The notes beneath the pieces are model-generated. The model had not been told where the DNA came from. It did not search any database and saw only the letters and a program-made list of their open reading frames with translations. From positions 808,501 to 872,500 of the forward strand of contig BLAL01000300.1 in NCBI GenBank assembly GCA_015698045.1: a stretch of 64,000 bases of DNA. Direction: 5' to 3'. The translations under genes were made by a program, and so were the position numbers. This DNA comes from Rhizophagus clarus. Lineage: Eukaryota > Glomeromycota > Glomeromycetes > Glomerales > Glomeraceae. Of the stretch, positions 25,112 through 37,857 are shown piece after piece; positions within the stretch are counted from its first letter, which is position 1; each line of letters starts with the position of its first letter.

Positions 25112-25252
25112 CCATTCATCCTTCGCTTGCAGAATCTTCATTTCGTAACTGAGGAGATGTTGACATTGCTTTACATCATCCTCGGATTCGTCAATGGGTA
25201 ATTTTTCATCCGATTCCGGAAAAAGTGGTAAGACAGTATCTTTACTAAGAAA
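25112..25252 (-). pseudogene. Exon-like remnant with acidic segment
   Basis: The minus strand reads LSKDTVLPLFPESDEKL, then a Glu/Asp patch and HLLSYEMKILQAKDEW, ending at a GGTGAGAG sequence that could be a donor or runs into TGA. Just upstream, MEYDSNDNDDTK appears in a shifted frame. It looks like an N-terminal exon of a dead gene whose later exons may be the fragments at 23.8-24.1 kb. No family recognised. Confidence 0.3.
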
Positions 25253-28200
25253 GAATTATCTTAGTATCATCATTGTCATTACTATCATATTCCATTGCAA
25301 GAGTAATCATTTAAATAGTAGCCAAATTAGATATCTATAATCTAAAACCCAATAGCGGTCATCACATGAATTTGGCACGTTTTGTTATTATTCCTTATTA
25401 TTAAAGAATCTCTTCGAGATGCCAATAGTTAGTAATAGTTGACCTAGCATGTTGGTTAACTTGTTCCATTGTTATCATAGCAATGGTCACGCTGTACTGT
25501 ACATGGTAATTGGATCCGCTCAATGATACAAAGAATCTCAAAGTGATTCGTGGAGAAAACTCACAAACGAATATGACAGTCGTCTCCACTATAAACGTGA
25601 CGGTTTGTAGAGTAATCTATGTACTTGTGCTCCTGATCCAATAAACAATGCAATTAATTAACTTTTCTTGAAATCTTCCTTCCATCTCAAATTTATTGAT
25701 CAAATTCCAAAGTTCGGCGCAAAATTTGTTGATAGTAATTAGTCATATTATACCGTGCATACTTAATTTCTTTTCCTCTGAGTCACTAGGTGAAAGTCGA
25801 AAAATAAAAATGTTTTGAGCGAAAGCTCGTCCGTGCTTTTCCAAAGTGTACATAATCGGTAACGGTATAAAACATCATAAAAAACGTAGCACAGGTTGTC
25901 TTATCACATATTTCATAACGTTAAGACATTCTGGTATAAGATGCATAATATCAAGTTAGATGCATAATTCAGAGTATTCAGAGTATGCGAACTTACGGAG
26001 TATATGTAGATCTCTTCGAAAAATGAATTACGCGTTTAACAAAGGGTATATATATATTGGTTGCGTCAGATGATCGATTCGATTGCACAAAAACTTTCTG
26101 TGCCAGGTTGGGCGCATATGCATGCGTAAATAAGTTTAAAAATAAATTAGAATGTGAATTCTATTACCCTTCTCAAAAGAATATGTGCTGACCAATTACT
26201 GGATAGGTAACATTAAAGGAAAAATTTTCTTTAGTCTATTATCTTTAACATATTTGAATAAACACCATACATTATTTGAGAAATCTGATGGATTGTTACA
26301 TGTAATGTGATTATTATTATTTCACTTTAGCAATACAATACAATAAATTACAAGATCTTTTTCCTGTTATTATAAGAAACAGTCTATATGTGATGAATAA
26401 TATTTTTTAAAATTAATTCTTTCATTTTCATCTTATAAGTACCTTTTTTTTTTTGATTAATTATTTGGTAATAATAAATAAAAAAATTAAGTACTAAATT
26501 TTCTAATACAATAATCCATTTTTTTTTTAAAAAATTACTTTATTTTAAAGAAGAATGAAAAATTAAAGAAATATTAATAAAATCTTAATAATAACAAATA
26601 TAGTTTATATTAATCATTTTTATGAGTTTTACCAATTTTTCTAAACCAAAAAAATTCAAATTAAAGATTCCTTTTAATACTTATTAAATGTGATAATAAA
26701 TTATTATATAATTTTATAGAAAATTAAATCATCAAAATTTTTTTTTTAATTATTAATAATTTTAATCAAAGTTCACATTTATAAAAAAAAAAAAACACTA
26801 AATGTAAATATATTTTAAAATTAATATGTAAAAAAAATTTGAAAATTTTGGTTAATAAATTTTTTTTTTTTTTAAAGATAAAAAAAAACTTGTAAAAAAA
26901 AACAAAAATACCATTTTTTCTTTCTTAAAAATTTTCTAATTTTTAAAATTTTTAATTTAAATAATCCTTTTTATATCATAAGTTTGCATATAATAATAAT
27001 GCTATTTTAATTTATTTATTTTTATTCAAGTTAAATAATAAAATATAAAATTAATTAATTATATTTCTCTTTCTGATTAATAATTATAAAAAAAAATCAG
27101 GATAAAAATATTATGAAAAAAAAAAATTAGTATAATTAGAAAAATTACAATATTTTATATTTTATAATTTAGTTAGTATAAAAGAATATAAAAATATATA
27201 ATAATTTTTTTGCAATTAAAAAGTTTTACATAAGTTTACAAAAAGTAATATTCTTTTTTTTTTTTTTTTTAATAAAAAATACATTGAAATTTAATATAAA
27301 TTTGTATATATTTATTTATAATATATTTATAAGTAATAGAAACACTAATGAAATTTCAAAAGAAAAATTTTTATTGTAGAAAATAAGGTTTATTTAAAAT
27401 TTATTCAAAATTACAAAGATAGTTAATACTTCAAAATTTTAAATTTATAATAATAATTGAATTTTAGTTAATAATTATTTTAATAAGAAAATTAAATAAT
27501 ATTATATTTTAAATAAGAATTTTATAACTTAATAATTTTAAAAACTAAATTATCTTAAGTTTAACTTATAAATTAAATTTAATTTATTTCAGTTAAATAT
27601 TAAAATTCAGCTAAATATTAAAATTATTAATTTTAATTTTATACTAACCTTTATCTTTTGTACTGTATCGGATACCGGACGGTTGATGCGTTGATGCGGT
27701 ACATTGCGGATTATGCCCGATTGCAAGCCGTCAATATCCGTTAACGTATCTTTTCCGGTTTGCCAATCATTATCTTTAATGTCATAATAATAATAAGCCT
27801 CAAACTTTCAATTTGTAAGTGTTTCGGTTATGGTCGGTTAATAAAATCCGTGTAACCTAAGCGAAAAAGAAAAAAGAAAGTTTCTCAAACGCCGCACCAA
27901 CGCCAAAATGATCAAAATTTCTAATTTTAGGGATGACTGGATGGGGTGATTGGACCACTTGGTCCACCATTCTCAAATCACGTTATTTGACAATCAGGAG
28001 ATATGTAATTAAAACTTAGTTAAAACATAAAACTAGGTAATATTATTTAATTATTATTATTACTAAAAATATATGTACGTTGTTAATCATTATTTGTTCT
28101 TTTACTGTTTATGTTTATTTCTTAAAAATTTTGTTAATATTTAAATTATTTAAATGATCTCATCATCATCATCATCATTATTTATAAAAATGTTAACTTA

Positions 28201-28961
28201 TCAGTTATATAAGGATCATTATATACTAGATATATCCATGGTTAATGTGAAATTACGTAAAATCACATTTAAAGATTTTAACTATACATTTAATAAAGAA
28301 TGACTTGTTCAACTTAAGTTTGGTTCCTAAAATTTCTAAAATCCCCACTTAATAAGATATCATTATGTCAATCTCACTATTCCTTTACGTAAATATTTGG
28401 TAATCTACACTAAATAAAGACAAGGTTCTGTGTTCCAAAGTGATCGACATTGCACGTGTTGTGAAACAATACACACTTCGGTTTTTAATAAAGTAATACA
28501 TATATATTTTGATTAATGTTTACTATTTTCATTCTCCTTTTCTCTTCAAATTCTCGTTTTCGTATATTATAGAAACTTATTTAAGATATCAAATCTTCTT
28601 TTTTTTAATAAACAAAAGGAAAAAGAAAAATATATATATATATATTTTTTTTATTTCATTTAAAAGGACGATGAATTTCTTTCTTTCTTTTTCTTTTATC
28701 AACTTTAAAATATAACTGACCATTTTAAATTTCCTATTTTCTTTTAGTTCGCTTTTATTCTTTTTTTTTTTTAAAAAAAAAAAGTTGAATCTGTTTCTAA
28801 TCAAATTGTGTTGTAGTTGTTTTGAACCTTTTGGTTCAGCTGTACGGCGCAGCAAAAATCCAAGCCGTTATCATCAATACCAAAAATTACGTTCAAATTC
28901 TTCACCATCACTATCACCCCCACTTTCACCATCCATAAATCAACAATTCCTTCCTGACATA
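25253..28961. other. Intergenic including a nearly pure A+T block
   Basis: No gene recognised. From about 26430 to 27650 the sequence is almost only A and T with long homopolymers, then changes abruptly to mixed composition at about 27660 (CGGATACCGGACGG). A (CAT)n microsatellite lies near 28160-28178, and there is poly(T)/(AT) sequence just before the F-box gene. Confidence 0.5.
26430..27650. repeat. Extreme A+T low-complexity block
   Basis: About 1.2 kb with very little G or C, made of A and T runs and TAAT/ATTT words, and no open frame of note. The right edge is sharp. Confidence 0.6.
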
Positions 28962-29713
28962 ATGACTTTTGCAACGATACCATTCGAAATATTAATAGAA
29001 ATATGTGATTATTTACATCCATCGGATTTATATAATCTTACAATGGTATGTAAACGTTATAGATCATTATTATGGGATAAAACTAGTACGACGACACAAT
29101 TAATTTGGAAAAGTTCAAGGAAAAATTTCATTAATAATTTGAACGTTGATCCACCAGGAAAAATGTGTGAACAAGAATTTATTTGGTTAATGTTATTATT
29201 AAATAAATGTATGTTTTGTAATCAAACGGATAAATTTGAGTTAACCATGCATTGGGAATTTAAAATGTATTGTTGTTTCAAATGTTTGAATGAGAGAACT
29301 ATTTGGTAAGTATTAAGAACAATCATATCACATTCATCGATTTGTAATTGAAATTTTATTAAAATATTTTCTTTTCTTTTCTTCTTTTTTTTTTTTTTAG
29401 TAAATTAACGTTATTACAAAAATATAACTTTCCCGAAGAATTGTTGGCTTGTTTACCACAATTACAAAAAAATCCTAATCCAAGAGATCCACCTTTATAT
29501 TTAATAAGGGACGTTGAAAATTTATTCAAACAATATAATTATGAAAAGGATAAGAAAAATTGGGTTAAAGAACGACAAGATCAAATAATTAAATTAAATA
29601 TAGAAAATGAACAATATAACACTTTACATGATCAAGTTAGATATGATCATACCGAAAGATTAGAAAGATTATTAAGGAAATTACATGATTTTTATTCCAA
29701 TAATAGAACATAA
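28962..29713 (+). CDS. F-box protein with Cys cluster (paralogue of 31711-32475)
   Basis: F-box proteins link substrates to SKP1-CUL1 ubiquitin ligases. Exons 28962-29305 and 29401-29713 join across a 95-bp GT-AG intron (phase 2) to give 218 residues. The frame is open upstream to 28785, but I start at ATG 28962 because the paralogue starts at the matching point. Residues 4-45 form the F-box (IPFEILIEICDYLHPSDLYN, then VCKRYRSLLW). Residues 80-115 carry CMFC and YCCFKCLNERT, a likely zinc-binding module. The C-terminal half is a charged helix (residues about 150-218) with RYDHTERLERLLRKLHDFY. The gene faces its paralogue 2 kb away. The substrate is unknown. A long poly(T) sits at the acceptor. 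Confidence 0.85.
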
Positions 29714-31710
29714 ATGGAGGGAAATTTTGGTTATAGGGATATGAGAAAATAAGAAGAATATGAAGAAGAATGAATAGATTAATTATAAGAACATGAGAAA
29801 GATGAATTATAAGAACATGGGAAGAAGAATTATAAGAATATAGGGAAGATAATTATGAGAGGAATTTAATAGATGATTTATAGACTTTAAAAAATTTTTT
29901 ATAATTTTTCTTTGTTTTTTTACATATGAAACAATTTTTTTTATTTTCTTTCTTTCTTTCTTTCTTTTTTTTTTCTTTTTATAGTAACTAAAAAAAAATT
30001 AATAATTAATCGAATTAATTTAATTAATATTTGTATGGTTTGTTTTTCTATTTTCACATTTTCACATTGATCAAGATCATGATCATGATCATGATCGGAG
30101 GAAAAAAAAACAAAATGAAATAATAAATTTTCGATCTCAACCTTATAACAAATAACAATTGATCGATATCAAAAAAAAAAAAAATAAATAAATAAAATCC
30201 AGGCTTTATTTGTTGCATTGTTTCTAATTGTTGCATTGTTTTCATTGTTTCTAAGCGATTAAAACAAGCCGAGAGGCGCGTGCGATTTAAGCCATGAAGT
30301 TAGAGGCTTTCATGTATGTGGTGGCTTAATTGGATTAACTTAGAAACAAAATGGCTTTTAAAAAAAAAAATAGTTAGTCTGTTGAATTACAAATAAATGA
30401 ATTAATTAGAAGCGCGTTCAATAATTAAATTGGAAATGATGAAATGATAAAAGTATTATTATAAATGATGGTTCAAATAATAATAATTATTGATAAAAAA
30501 ATAATAATAAATTTATTACTGCGCAGAAACTGCAGATAGGAAATAGTCGCGCGCAGAAAATAAATGTGGCGTATAAAAAATCAAACAACGGCGCAATTAC
30601 TACGCAATTACTACGCAATTCGGCGCAGTTCACAATATTTTTTGTTTTAACAAAACCAAAAGTCACAAGCAATTACTTATTAAAATATTTATAGAACACG
30701 TAATTAAATTATTATTACTAAGCCAATTGTTTTTTCTTTAATAATTTAAATAATTCTTCTTTTCTCACCAGCCATTAATTTCATTTTTATTTACCACAAT
30801 CAAAATTAAAGCCTCAAAAAAGAATAAAATTTATTAACGTGTCCAAATTATAAAAGATTTCGTAATTATTTTTGAAAAAAAAAAAAAAAAAAAATAATTG
30901 TATAATGATGGTATATTTGATGGATTTATTATTATTTTTTTTAACAACGAGCAAAAAAAATTTGTAAAAACTTTGCCACAAGAAAAAAATTTGTAAGACA
31001 TGTAATGTTTGTAGGATTTGTAAGAGATTACACAAAATATTTTTTTTTTAAAGAAAAACGGAAAATTTAAAGAAAACATCACTTTAGGATCACTTTGGGA
31101 GGACAAAGTATCGGATAATTTCATGTAATGCAATCGATATCTGTGAAAGTAATTCCCCCACAAATGCAATTTGATGCAAAAACGTTTGTGTATCCCGTAA
31201 TTCTTTTTATTTTTAATATTTTTTGTAAAATTCAATATTCTTGAATTGTAAAGAAAAAAAAATTTTTTTTTTTTTTTTTTGTTTTTTTTTGAAAAATCTT
31301 AGAAAATCTTTCATATTTTTTTTTTAATAGTCACTTTGTTATTAAAATTTAACTAAGACCTTGTTCATTACAATTATTATTTACATCAACATCAATCTTA
31401 TTCAATTCAATTCTCAGATACCAATCTCAATATTCATATAAAGTAAAAAAATTGTTTATAATAATTGTTCTTTTTCATAGTTTAAATCACCATCAAATGT
31501 GTGATTCATTACCCATCAAAGAAAAGTGTTTGTTTTTTTTTTGTAAATTAAAGAACTAACGTTCAAGAAGATAAAGAGAAAAAAATATTTTTTCAAAGTA
31601 AAAAAAAAAAAAAAAGAAATAAAATGAAACTATTATACATATTAATTATTATAATACAACGATAAAATCATATAAAGTCCTTTGATACCACCCATAATAA
31701 CTAACAGAAA
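29714..31710. other. Spacer between convergent F-box genes
   Basis: The two 3' flanks meet here. It is rich in poly(A) and poly(T) runs up to about 20 bases. It holds a (GATCAT)n palindromic tract at 30070-30095 and an ACGCAATT direct repeat with TGCGCAG-like words at 30515-30630. Minus-strand open frames at 30.8-31.2 kb are low complexity and not supported. Confidence 0.5.
30515..30630. repeat. CGCAATTACTA direct repeats and GCGCAG words
   Basis: CGCAATTACTA occurs twice in tandem, followed by a third partial CGCAATT, flanked by GGCGCA on both sides. Several CTGCGCAG/CGCGCAG words occur within 120 bases. G+C is locally high. No function is evident. Confidence 0.4.
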
Positions 31711-32475
31711 TCACCAACAACACAAATCTCCATAATGATATTCTTTGCTCATATGTAAAGTCCTAAATATCCTTTCTAATCTTTCGTTATAATCATATCT
31801 TCCAGAATCATGTTGTTTACGATACTCGTTATTTTCAATTTTCAATTCATCAATCTCTTTTTGTTTTCGTTTTATCCAATTTTCCTTTTTGCTTAAAGAT
31901 AATTTGTTGTATTCCTTTAATGTTTGTTTAACATGTCTCATCAAAAACAATTGTGGTCGTTGAGCATTTGGTGGCAGCGGAACAATACACCTTAGTATAT
32001 TTTCCGAGATTTCCCATTCTTTTATTAAAGTATCACGACTAAAAAAGGAGAAAAAAAAGAAATTAGTTTAACATTTAAAAATAATAAACTTGGTAATCTG
32101 TAATCTTAGTAAAATAGTAAAAGTAAAACCTTACCTAACAGTCCTTTCAGCCAAACATTTTAAGCAACAATACATTTTGAATTCCCAATACAATGCTAAT
32201 TTCCATTTATCCCTTTCATCACAGAACATGCATTTATCTAATAATGACATTAACCATATATATTGTTGCTCGCTCATCCCTTCGGGACAAGGTAGTGTCA
32301 AGTGTGAAACGAAATTTAATCTCGAAGTACGCCAAATTAATTGGGCTGATTCATTTGTTTTATTCCATAAAAGATTTCGGAAACGTTTACACACCAGTGA
32401 TAAATTGTATAGATCAGAAGGATGTAAATGACTACATATTTCTATTAGTATTTCGTTAGGTAACGTTGTTGCCAT
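31711..32475 (-). CDS. F-box protein with Cys cluster (paralogue of 28962-29713)
   Basis: Exons 32475-32135 and 32038-31711 splice across a 96-bp GT-AG intron in phase 2, giving 222 residues. I start at the ATG before ATTLPNEILIE; the frame is open further upstream (to 32829) but that part is Phe/Lys low complexity. The F-box covers residues 4-45 (LPNEILIEICSHLHPSDLYN, VCKRFRNLLW). The cysteine module CMFC...YCCLKCLAERT follows, and the second exon encodes a charged helix with YRKQHDSGRYDYNERLERIF. Intron position, F-box and Cys module match the neighbouring gene, so this is a duplicate in opposite orientation. Expected role: substrate adaptor of an SCF ubiquitin ligase; target unknown. Confidence 0.85.
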
Positions 32476-32937
32476 TATTATGTGATGATTATGATGTTTT
32501 TTATAAGGAAAGAGAAAAGAGGAAGCTGATGATGATGAGAAACGACGTGATGTTCTTGGCGTTGTTGATGCTGAGTTTGGGGGAGGTTTTGGTACTTTTT
32601 TTTGGAGGGGGATTATACGTTGAAGAAAAAATGTTATGAACGCCACGGTTGATAATTTTTGAAAAGAAAAAAAGGTGAACGAAAAAAAGTTGGTTCCGAA
32701 AAAAAAAAATTTTTTTTTTTTAAAGGGTTTTATATTATTTTTTATGTAACGGAGAAAGATAATGTCGAATATATATGCTTTCCTTTTTATTGATCTTGAC
32801 AATGAATCTTTTTTATCTTTCTGAAACACCGAGTTTTTAAGAAGAACAAGAATAACAAAGAGGTTTTTTTTTTTAAAAAAAAAATTAATTTTAATTAAAA
32901 AAAAAAAAACAAAGGAAAAAAAATATATATATATAAA

Positions 32938-32970
<33 letters not shown>

Positions 32971-33046
32971 CCTGTGACAAGTAAATCGTTAAAAAGGAAA
33001 AAAAAGGCCGATTTTTTTTTTCACAAAATATATTAGAAAAAAAAAA

Positions 33047-33081
<35 letters not shown>

Positions 33082-34385
33082 GATACATAAATATATATAT
33101 ATATCTTATTTATATATGTTTATACGTATTTATGCTTTTTTTTTTGTTTTAAGGCTCAACTTTTCAGAAAAAAAAATCAGGGCTTTACCAAGAACGGCGA
33201 GATGATCAAATATTCTTTTCTATTTATGGTCATATTGTGGCTATATTATACGAACAACAGTAAGAGAAAAAAAAACTAGTTAATATAAAAAAAAAATTTT
33301 TTTTTTTCTCTTGCATATATAAAAAAATTTATACTTTTTATTTTGCAGGTTTGAGGTAATATTACAAGTAAAGTGATATTATTCGATATTTATGGCATGT
33401 ATGTGTATATAAAAAGTGAATTATAAATTCCAATGGTGCGGCGGAAGTGAAAAAGAGAAAAAAAAAAAATCCGGTTAAGAAGAATAATCAGGTGTTTATT
33501 TTGTAAAACTATTTGTAAAAAAAATTGGAGTAAAGAAATATTTATTTATGTTTATTATTTATTTTATAATATTCCCGAGAAAATTTTTGTAACGAGAAAA
33601 AACAAAAGAGCCTTTGTTCACTATATATGCAATCACTAGTTAGTAATATATAAATTTAACTAAAATTATTTAGAAGATCAAATGGCATTACATTTATATA
33701 AACAAGGAAACCTAAAAAAGTAAATATGTATAATGAAGCACATCACTGTATAAAAAAAAAGCCTACTTTAAATACTTTGCCTCATTAATTGAATAGTAGT
33801 AAATCATGAGTAAATCATAAGTATTTAAAAACTAGGTAATTCGGTAATATCTTGTAATTATATGTGTAATATATGTAATGTCGCAGCCCAAATACCCATT
33901 TATATGATTGCATATTATCGCAGATCATTCACGTGCGATTCAATTTTTGTTCATTCCGCAGCTTTTGATAAACCCCCCATAACTTACCTAACTATTTAAA
34001 AGAAATTCATATCTTTTTGTTACCAATAATGGATTTGTATTTTGTTATTTGATTTTCGTCAACTGGGTTGACTTTCTTTTCTTTTTGACTTGTTATCCCA
34101 ATCGATAATTAACTATTATTATCGATAAACTCCACATATAATTATGCATTATCCCGCATTTATTAATGCGTAATCATGATTGGTTAGTTAATGTAACAAT
34201 GAAAAACAAAGTTAGAAACAATATATTTACATTTAAAGCAAACACATATTATTATAAAATTAAGGGGAGAAGAAAATAAGTTCAAGAGTGGAACGAATCA
34301 AAAATTAGTAAAATAAATGAAAAACTTTGAACTTGTGACCTTTTTAATTTGAGGCTGTTTTATTATTGTTATTCTTTTTTTTTTT

Positions 34386-34416
<31 letters not shown>

Positions 34417-35134
34417 CCTTTTCTCACGCAATGTAGCCTGAAAGCCGCATACATAAAACTAAACTTTATTTGATCATATTAAAAAAAAGATCATCAGATT
34501 AAATTTTTCTATCTGTATGATTTTTAACCAAAGCGAGAATAAATTCGAAATTATGAAACATCTCTTGTAAGTCAATTTCCTAAAATGTTAAAGCTCCCGT
34601 CAACCTGGACTTTGGTCTGCATTGTTTATAATGTGGGGATCAGATTCTTTTATTCTTTTTATCATTAGTAAAATTCGAATTCTTTTGTACTCTTAAAAAA
34701 GTCAATATCAATCGTTGAATGATTTTCTAAACTACTTTGGTCTACAAGAATTTTTTTTCTTTTTCTTTTTTTTTTTTTTTTTTTTTTTAGTCCCGAAACC
34801 AATTTTGAAGTTCTCCGTTATTAGATTTATTTGATGTTGATCACTAAAGATTTTACCCGTGATTTAATACTAATTTGGTTCGAAACCTGTTCTCCCCCCA
34901 ACTGATCTACAATTTTTGAAATAGGAACTTCTAGTCCGTTATACATTAAATACAATTCTTAATAAAGTTAATTGTTATCTTAACTTAACGAGTTACGGTA
35001 ATGATGTCAAATGATTCATTAATTTCAAACAAAAGTTTATAGCTTATTATGGATGTGATATAAGTGATATATTTCTGTTTTTTTTTAAATGTCTTTTTCC
35101 GATATTACCATAGTTATCACATGTATTTCATTAA

Positions 35135-36576
35135 AAGCCACTCTGAAAGCCACATTTCATTTCTAAGCCAAATTCCATTTAAGAAATCTAACTCGACTCG
35201 GAAAAAATAGCTTTTTCATTATCCACACTTTTCGATTGATCTCGATCAATATCATTCAAAACAATTTCTAAATTTAGCCCATTTGTAATTTTATGGCTTT
35301 TGCTTATTATTTATTAAATGAAAGCCCATGAATGACAATTGAAATTAAATAAATAATAAGCCGCTACGTTAATGATAATAATGATATAAACCAAGCCATG
35401 TTGAATAAGCCAATAAAAATTGCCGGTTACTTGATAAAATCCCGATGGTTCTGGAATTTAATTACTGGTTAAATTTAATTAATATTTTTATTTTCTGCTT
35501 AGTCATATTTGCGTTATTTATGATCTCGATCATGTTTTAACGCACGTTAAAAACTGTAATAAGCCGCTCTTCATTTAATTTGTATTTTTGATAGTCATTT
35601 TTTTTACCAAGCCACGATTACTTACTTGAAACTACTGTTAAATAATCGGTTTGTTTTATGATTGGTTTGAAATAATTGCTCCGAATTCTTCGATTGATCT
35701 CGATCATATTATATTTTGTTTATTATTATTATTATCATTAATTTACACACAAAGTATTTATAACGATTTAAATAAATTTTATTTTCCTTTTCACGTAATA
35801 TCTTTTTCACGTAAAGTAAGTAGGCTTAGATGGCTCGTGGGATTGAGAAAGGCTTAGGTTTGGCTCGTGAGAATATGATAGTAAGGCTTAGGATATGTAC
35901 TATATATCTTGTCCATAATTATGACTTCGTTAACAAGATATGAAAAGCAAGCCTTGAATTCATTCAAGTATGATCGTTTAATAGTAACAGTGTATAATGA
36001 ACTTTATAATCGACACGTTTTTTTTTATAGAGCCACACTTAAAACGGATAATGATTTGCTGCGCCACGTAAATGGATTGACGAGGCACATTGTCAAGATT
36101 TTAACGTTTTTTTATTTTCAATGTCGCCGTTCAACGGCTTATTGTTTATTCAATAGTATCCCGCCGAGCCATTTTTTATTTTACTAAACTGTTTTAAATT
36201 AGAAGAAAAAAAAGAATAAGGGAAACTTGTTCAAAAATCATCTATCCAAGCCCGTAGGTTTCCGTAGTTTCCAAGCCATATTTTTTTTTTTAAAAAAAAA
36301 AAATTTGACACGAAAAACGCGACAAATTACTATTTTTATTTATTATATTAATTTCCTTTGTTGGTATCATTACAAGATGATCTAAATTGATTTAAATGGA
36401 AATTGATCGAATTATGAATTAGTTTTATTGACATTTAAACAAGTTTTAACTCATTGTAAATAGTGAAATACTTACCTATTCAGTCGAGGCTTTACAAATT
36501 ATAAAATGATTTGAAAGCCATCAATCATCATTGTTATGTGGCTTATATATTTAAAGCCTTAAAACATTTATGGCTT
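35135..36576. repeat. Cluster of 22 AAGCC/GGCTT motifs
   Basis: By hand I count 22 copies of AAGCC (either strand) in 1.44 kb, for example at 35135, 35147, 35165, 35358, 35393, 35407, 35561, 35609, 35823, 35851, 35885, 36248, 36273, 36515, 36554 and 36572. Most continue as AAGCCA, AAGCCG or AAGCCT. At about 75% A+T fewer than one copy would be expected. Spacing is irregular, so this is not a simple tandem repeat. Confidence 0.55.
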
Positions 36577-37747
36577 GTATATAATTTGTGACTTCGTAAT
36601 GGCTGTGAACTCATAAAATATAATTTTTCTAAACTAAGCAAAGTTAAGATCATTAGTTAATTTACGCGTTATATTCTTGTGATCATTAAAATGTTACTTG
36701 TCAAAAAGGTCGATCTGTTTTCGTTAAAGAAAATCATCAGAATCACAAATCGATAATCATTTTTTAAAATTTCTTTAAATAAGTTCATAATAAACTTTTA
36801 ATAGGAATTTTTTTCCTTATAAGTTTTTGATATTCAATTTTTAATTATTGTAAAATTTTCTCTCTGTTGATCGATCTTATGCGAATTGGAAATCTTTAAT
36901 TTCAGTTAAAATCATATCATTGGAAGTCCCTTCATGTTGTGTAATTTTAAAAATGTACCTCTTAAAAAACTGTTATATATAAATATATCGTCAATAAAGA
37001 TTGGTTAAATGAATAAATTCAATTTATTGAAATTTATCACTTTTTCATATTATCATGATAATCGCTTCACTTTAATTTAAACTGACCAAAGAGAAAATAT
37101 TAATAATAAAGAATTAAAAATTTGAATAATTAAGTTAATTAAACATCATTTCTTTACGTTAAGTGTTTCCTTTCTTTTTTAGGCAATCAAAGGGGAAGGA
37201 ATTTATTATCTGTTATAGATTTATCATGTGATTTGTTATTCGTTTTATAATTTGGTCTAATTTCGGGCTAAATTATCATTCCTCACATGATATTCATCGA
37301 AAAAATAAGGTTGGTTGATCTTTTATCTACTGTACATCGTTGCTTTCTTTCCTCTTTAGGTTAGTTAAAGGTATAATTACTGTAGTAGGTAAAGAGGCGG
37401 TCGTGTCTACACCATGAGGTTGTAATTATAGTTAACAGTTAATATAGTTAATTATTATACATTAAACTTGCATGAGCCGAGACCACCTTTTGCGTCAGTC
37501 CGGAACATTTAAAACCCGGTTCGTCAAAATTCGTTCCGATCCCAGGCCTATTGTCTATATGTCTTTTTTACAAATGAGAGGAAAAATTTTAATTAAATTG
37601 TACTATTTTTTTTTTTTTATGGGGACTTACAAATCAAATGACAACAGAATACATACAAGGAAAGCTTTTTTAATATACATACTGTATATGTACAAAAGTA
37701 TTATTTAGAGTTGGGTCTATAACAGATTATTATAGCAGTGTTTGCAT

Positions 37748-37857
37748 TTTGGCCTCGGCCAAAGGATTTTTAGCCATTTTGGCCGGCCAAAACGGTCAAG
37801 CGGCTATTGTTTAACCGTTATTTTTGATATATCGGATTTCTTGATATATCGGATTTT
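37748..37857. repeat. GGCC palindromes plus a 17-bp tandem duplication
   Basis: TTTGGCC-TC-GGCCAAA at 37748-37763 and the perfect 16-base palindrome TTTTGGCCGGCCAAAA at 37777-37792 are followed by two adjacent copies of TTGATATATCGGATTT at 37824 and 37841. Such G+C-rich palindromes are unusual here and may mark an element end. Confidence 0.55.

Noticed and set aside
30814..31235. Two overlapping Lys/Phe/Ile-rich minus-strand frames
   Set aside because: They run through poly(A)/poly(T) tracts and encode homopolymers; they lie in the 3' flanks of the F-box pair.
32476..32829. N-terminal extension of the minus-strand F-box frame
   Set aside because: The extension is Phe/Lys/Ser low complexity and lacks similarity to the paralogue, whose similarity begins exactly at the ATG at 32475.
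35909..36187. 92-codon open frame on the plus strand
   Set aside because: It lies in the AAGCC motif cluster, has no recognisable domain, no splice partners and an odd composition; best explained as chance.
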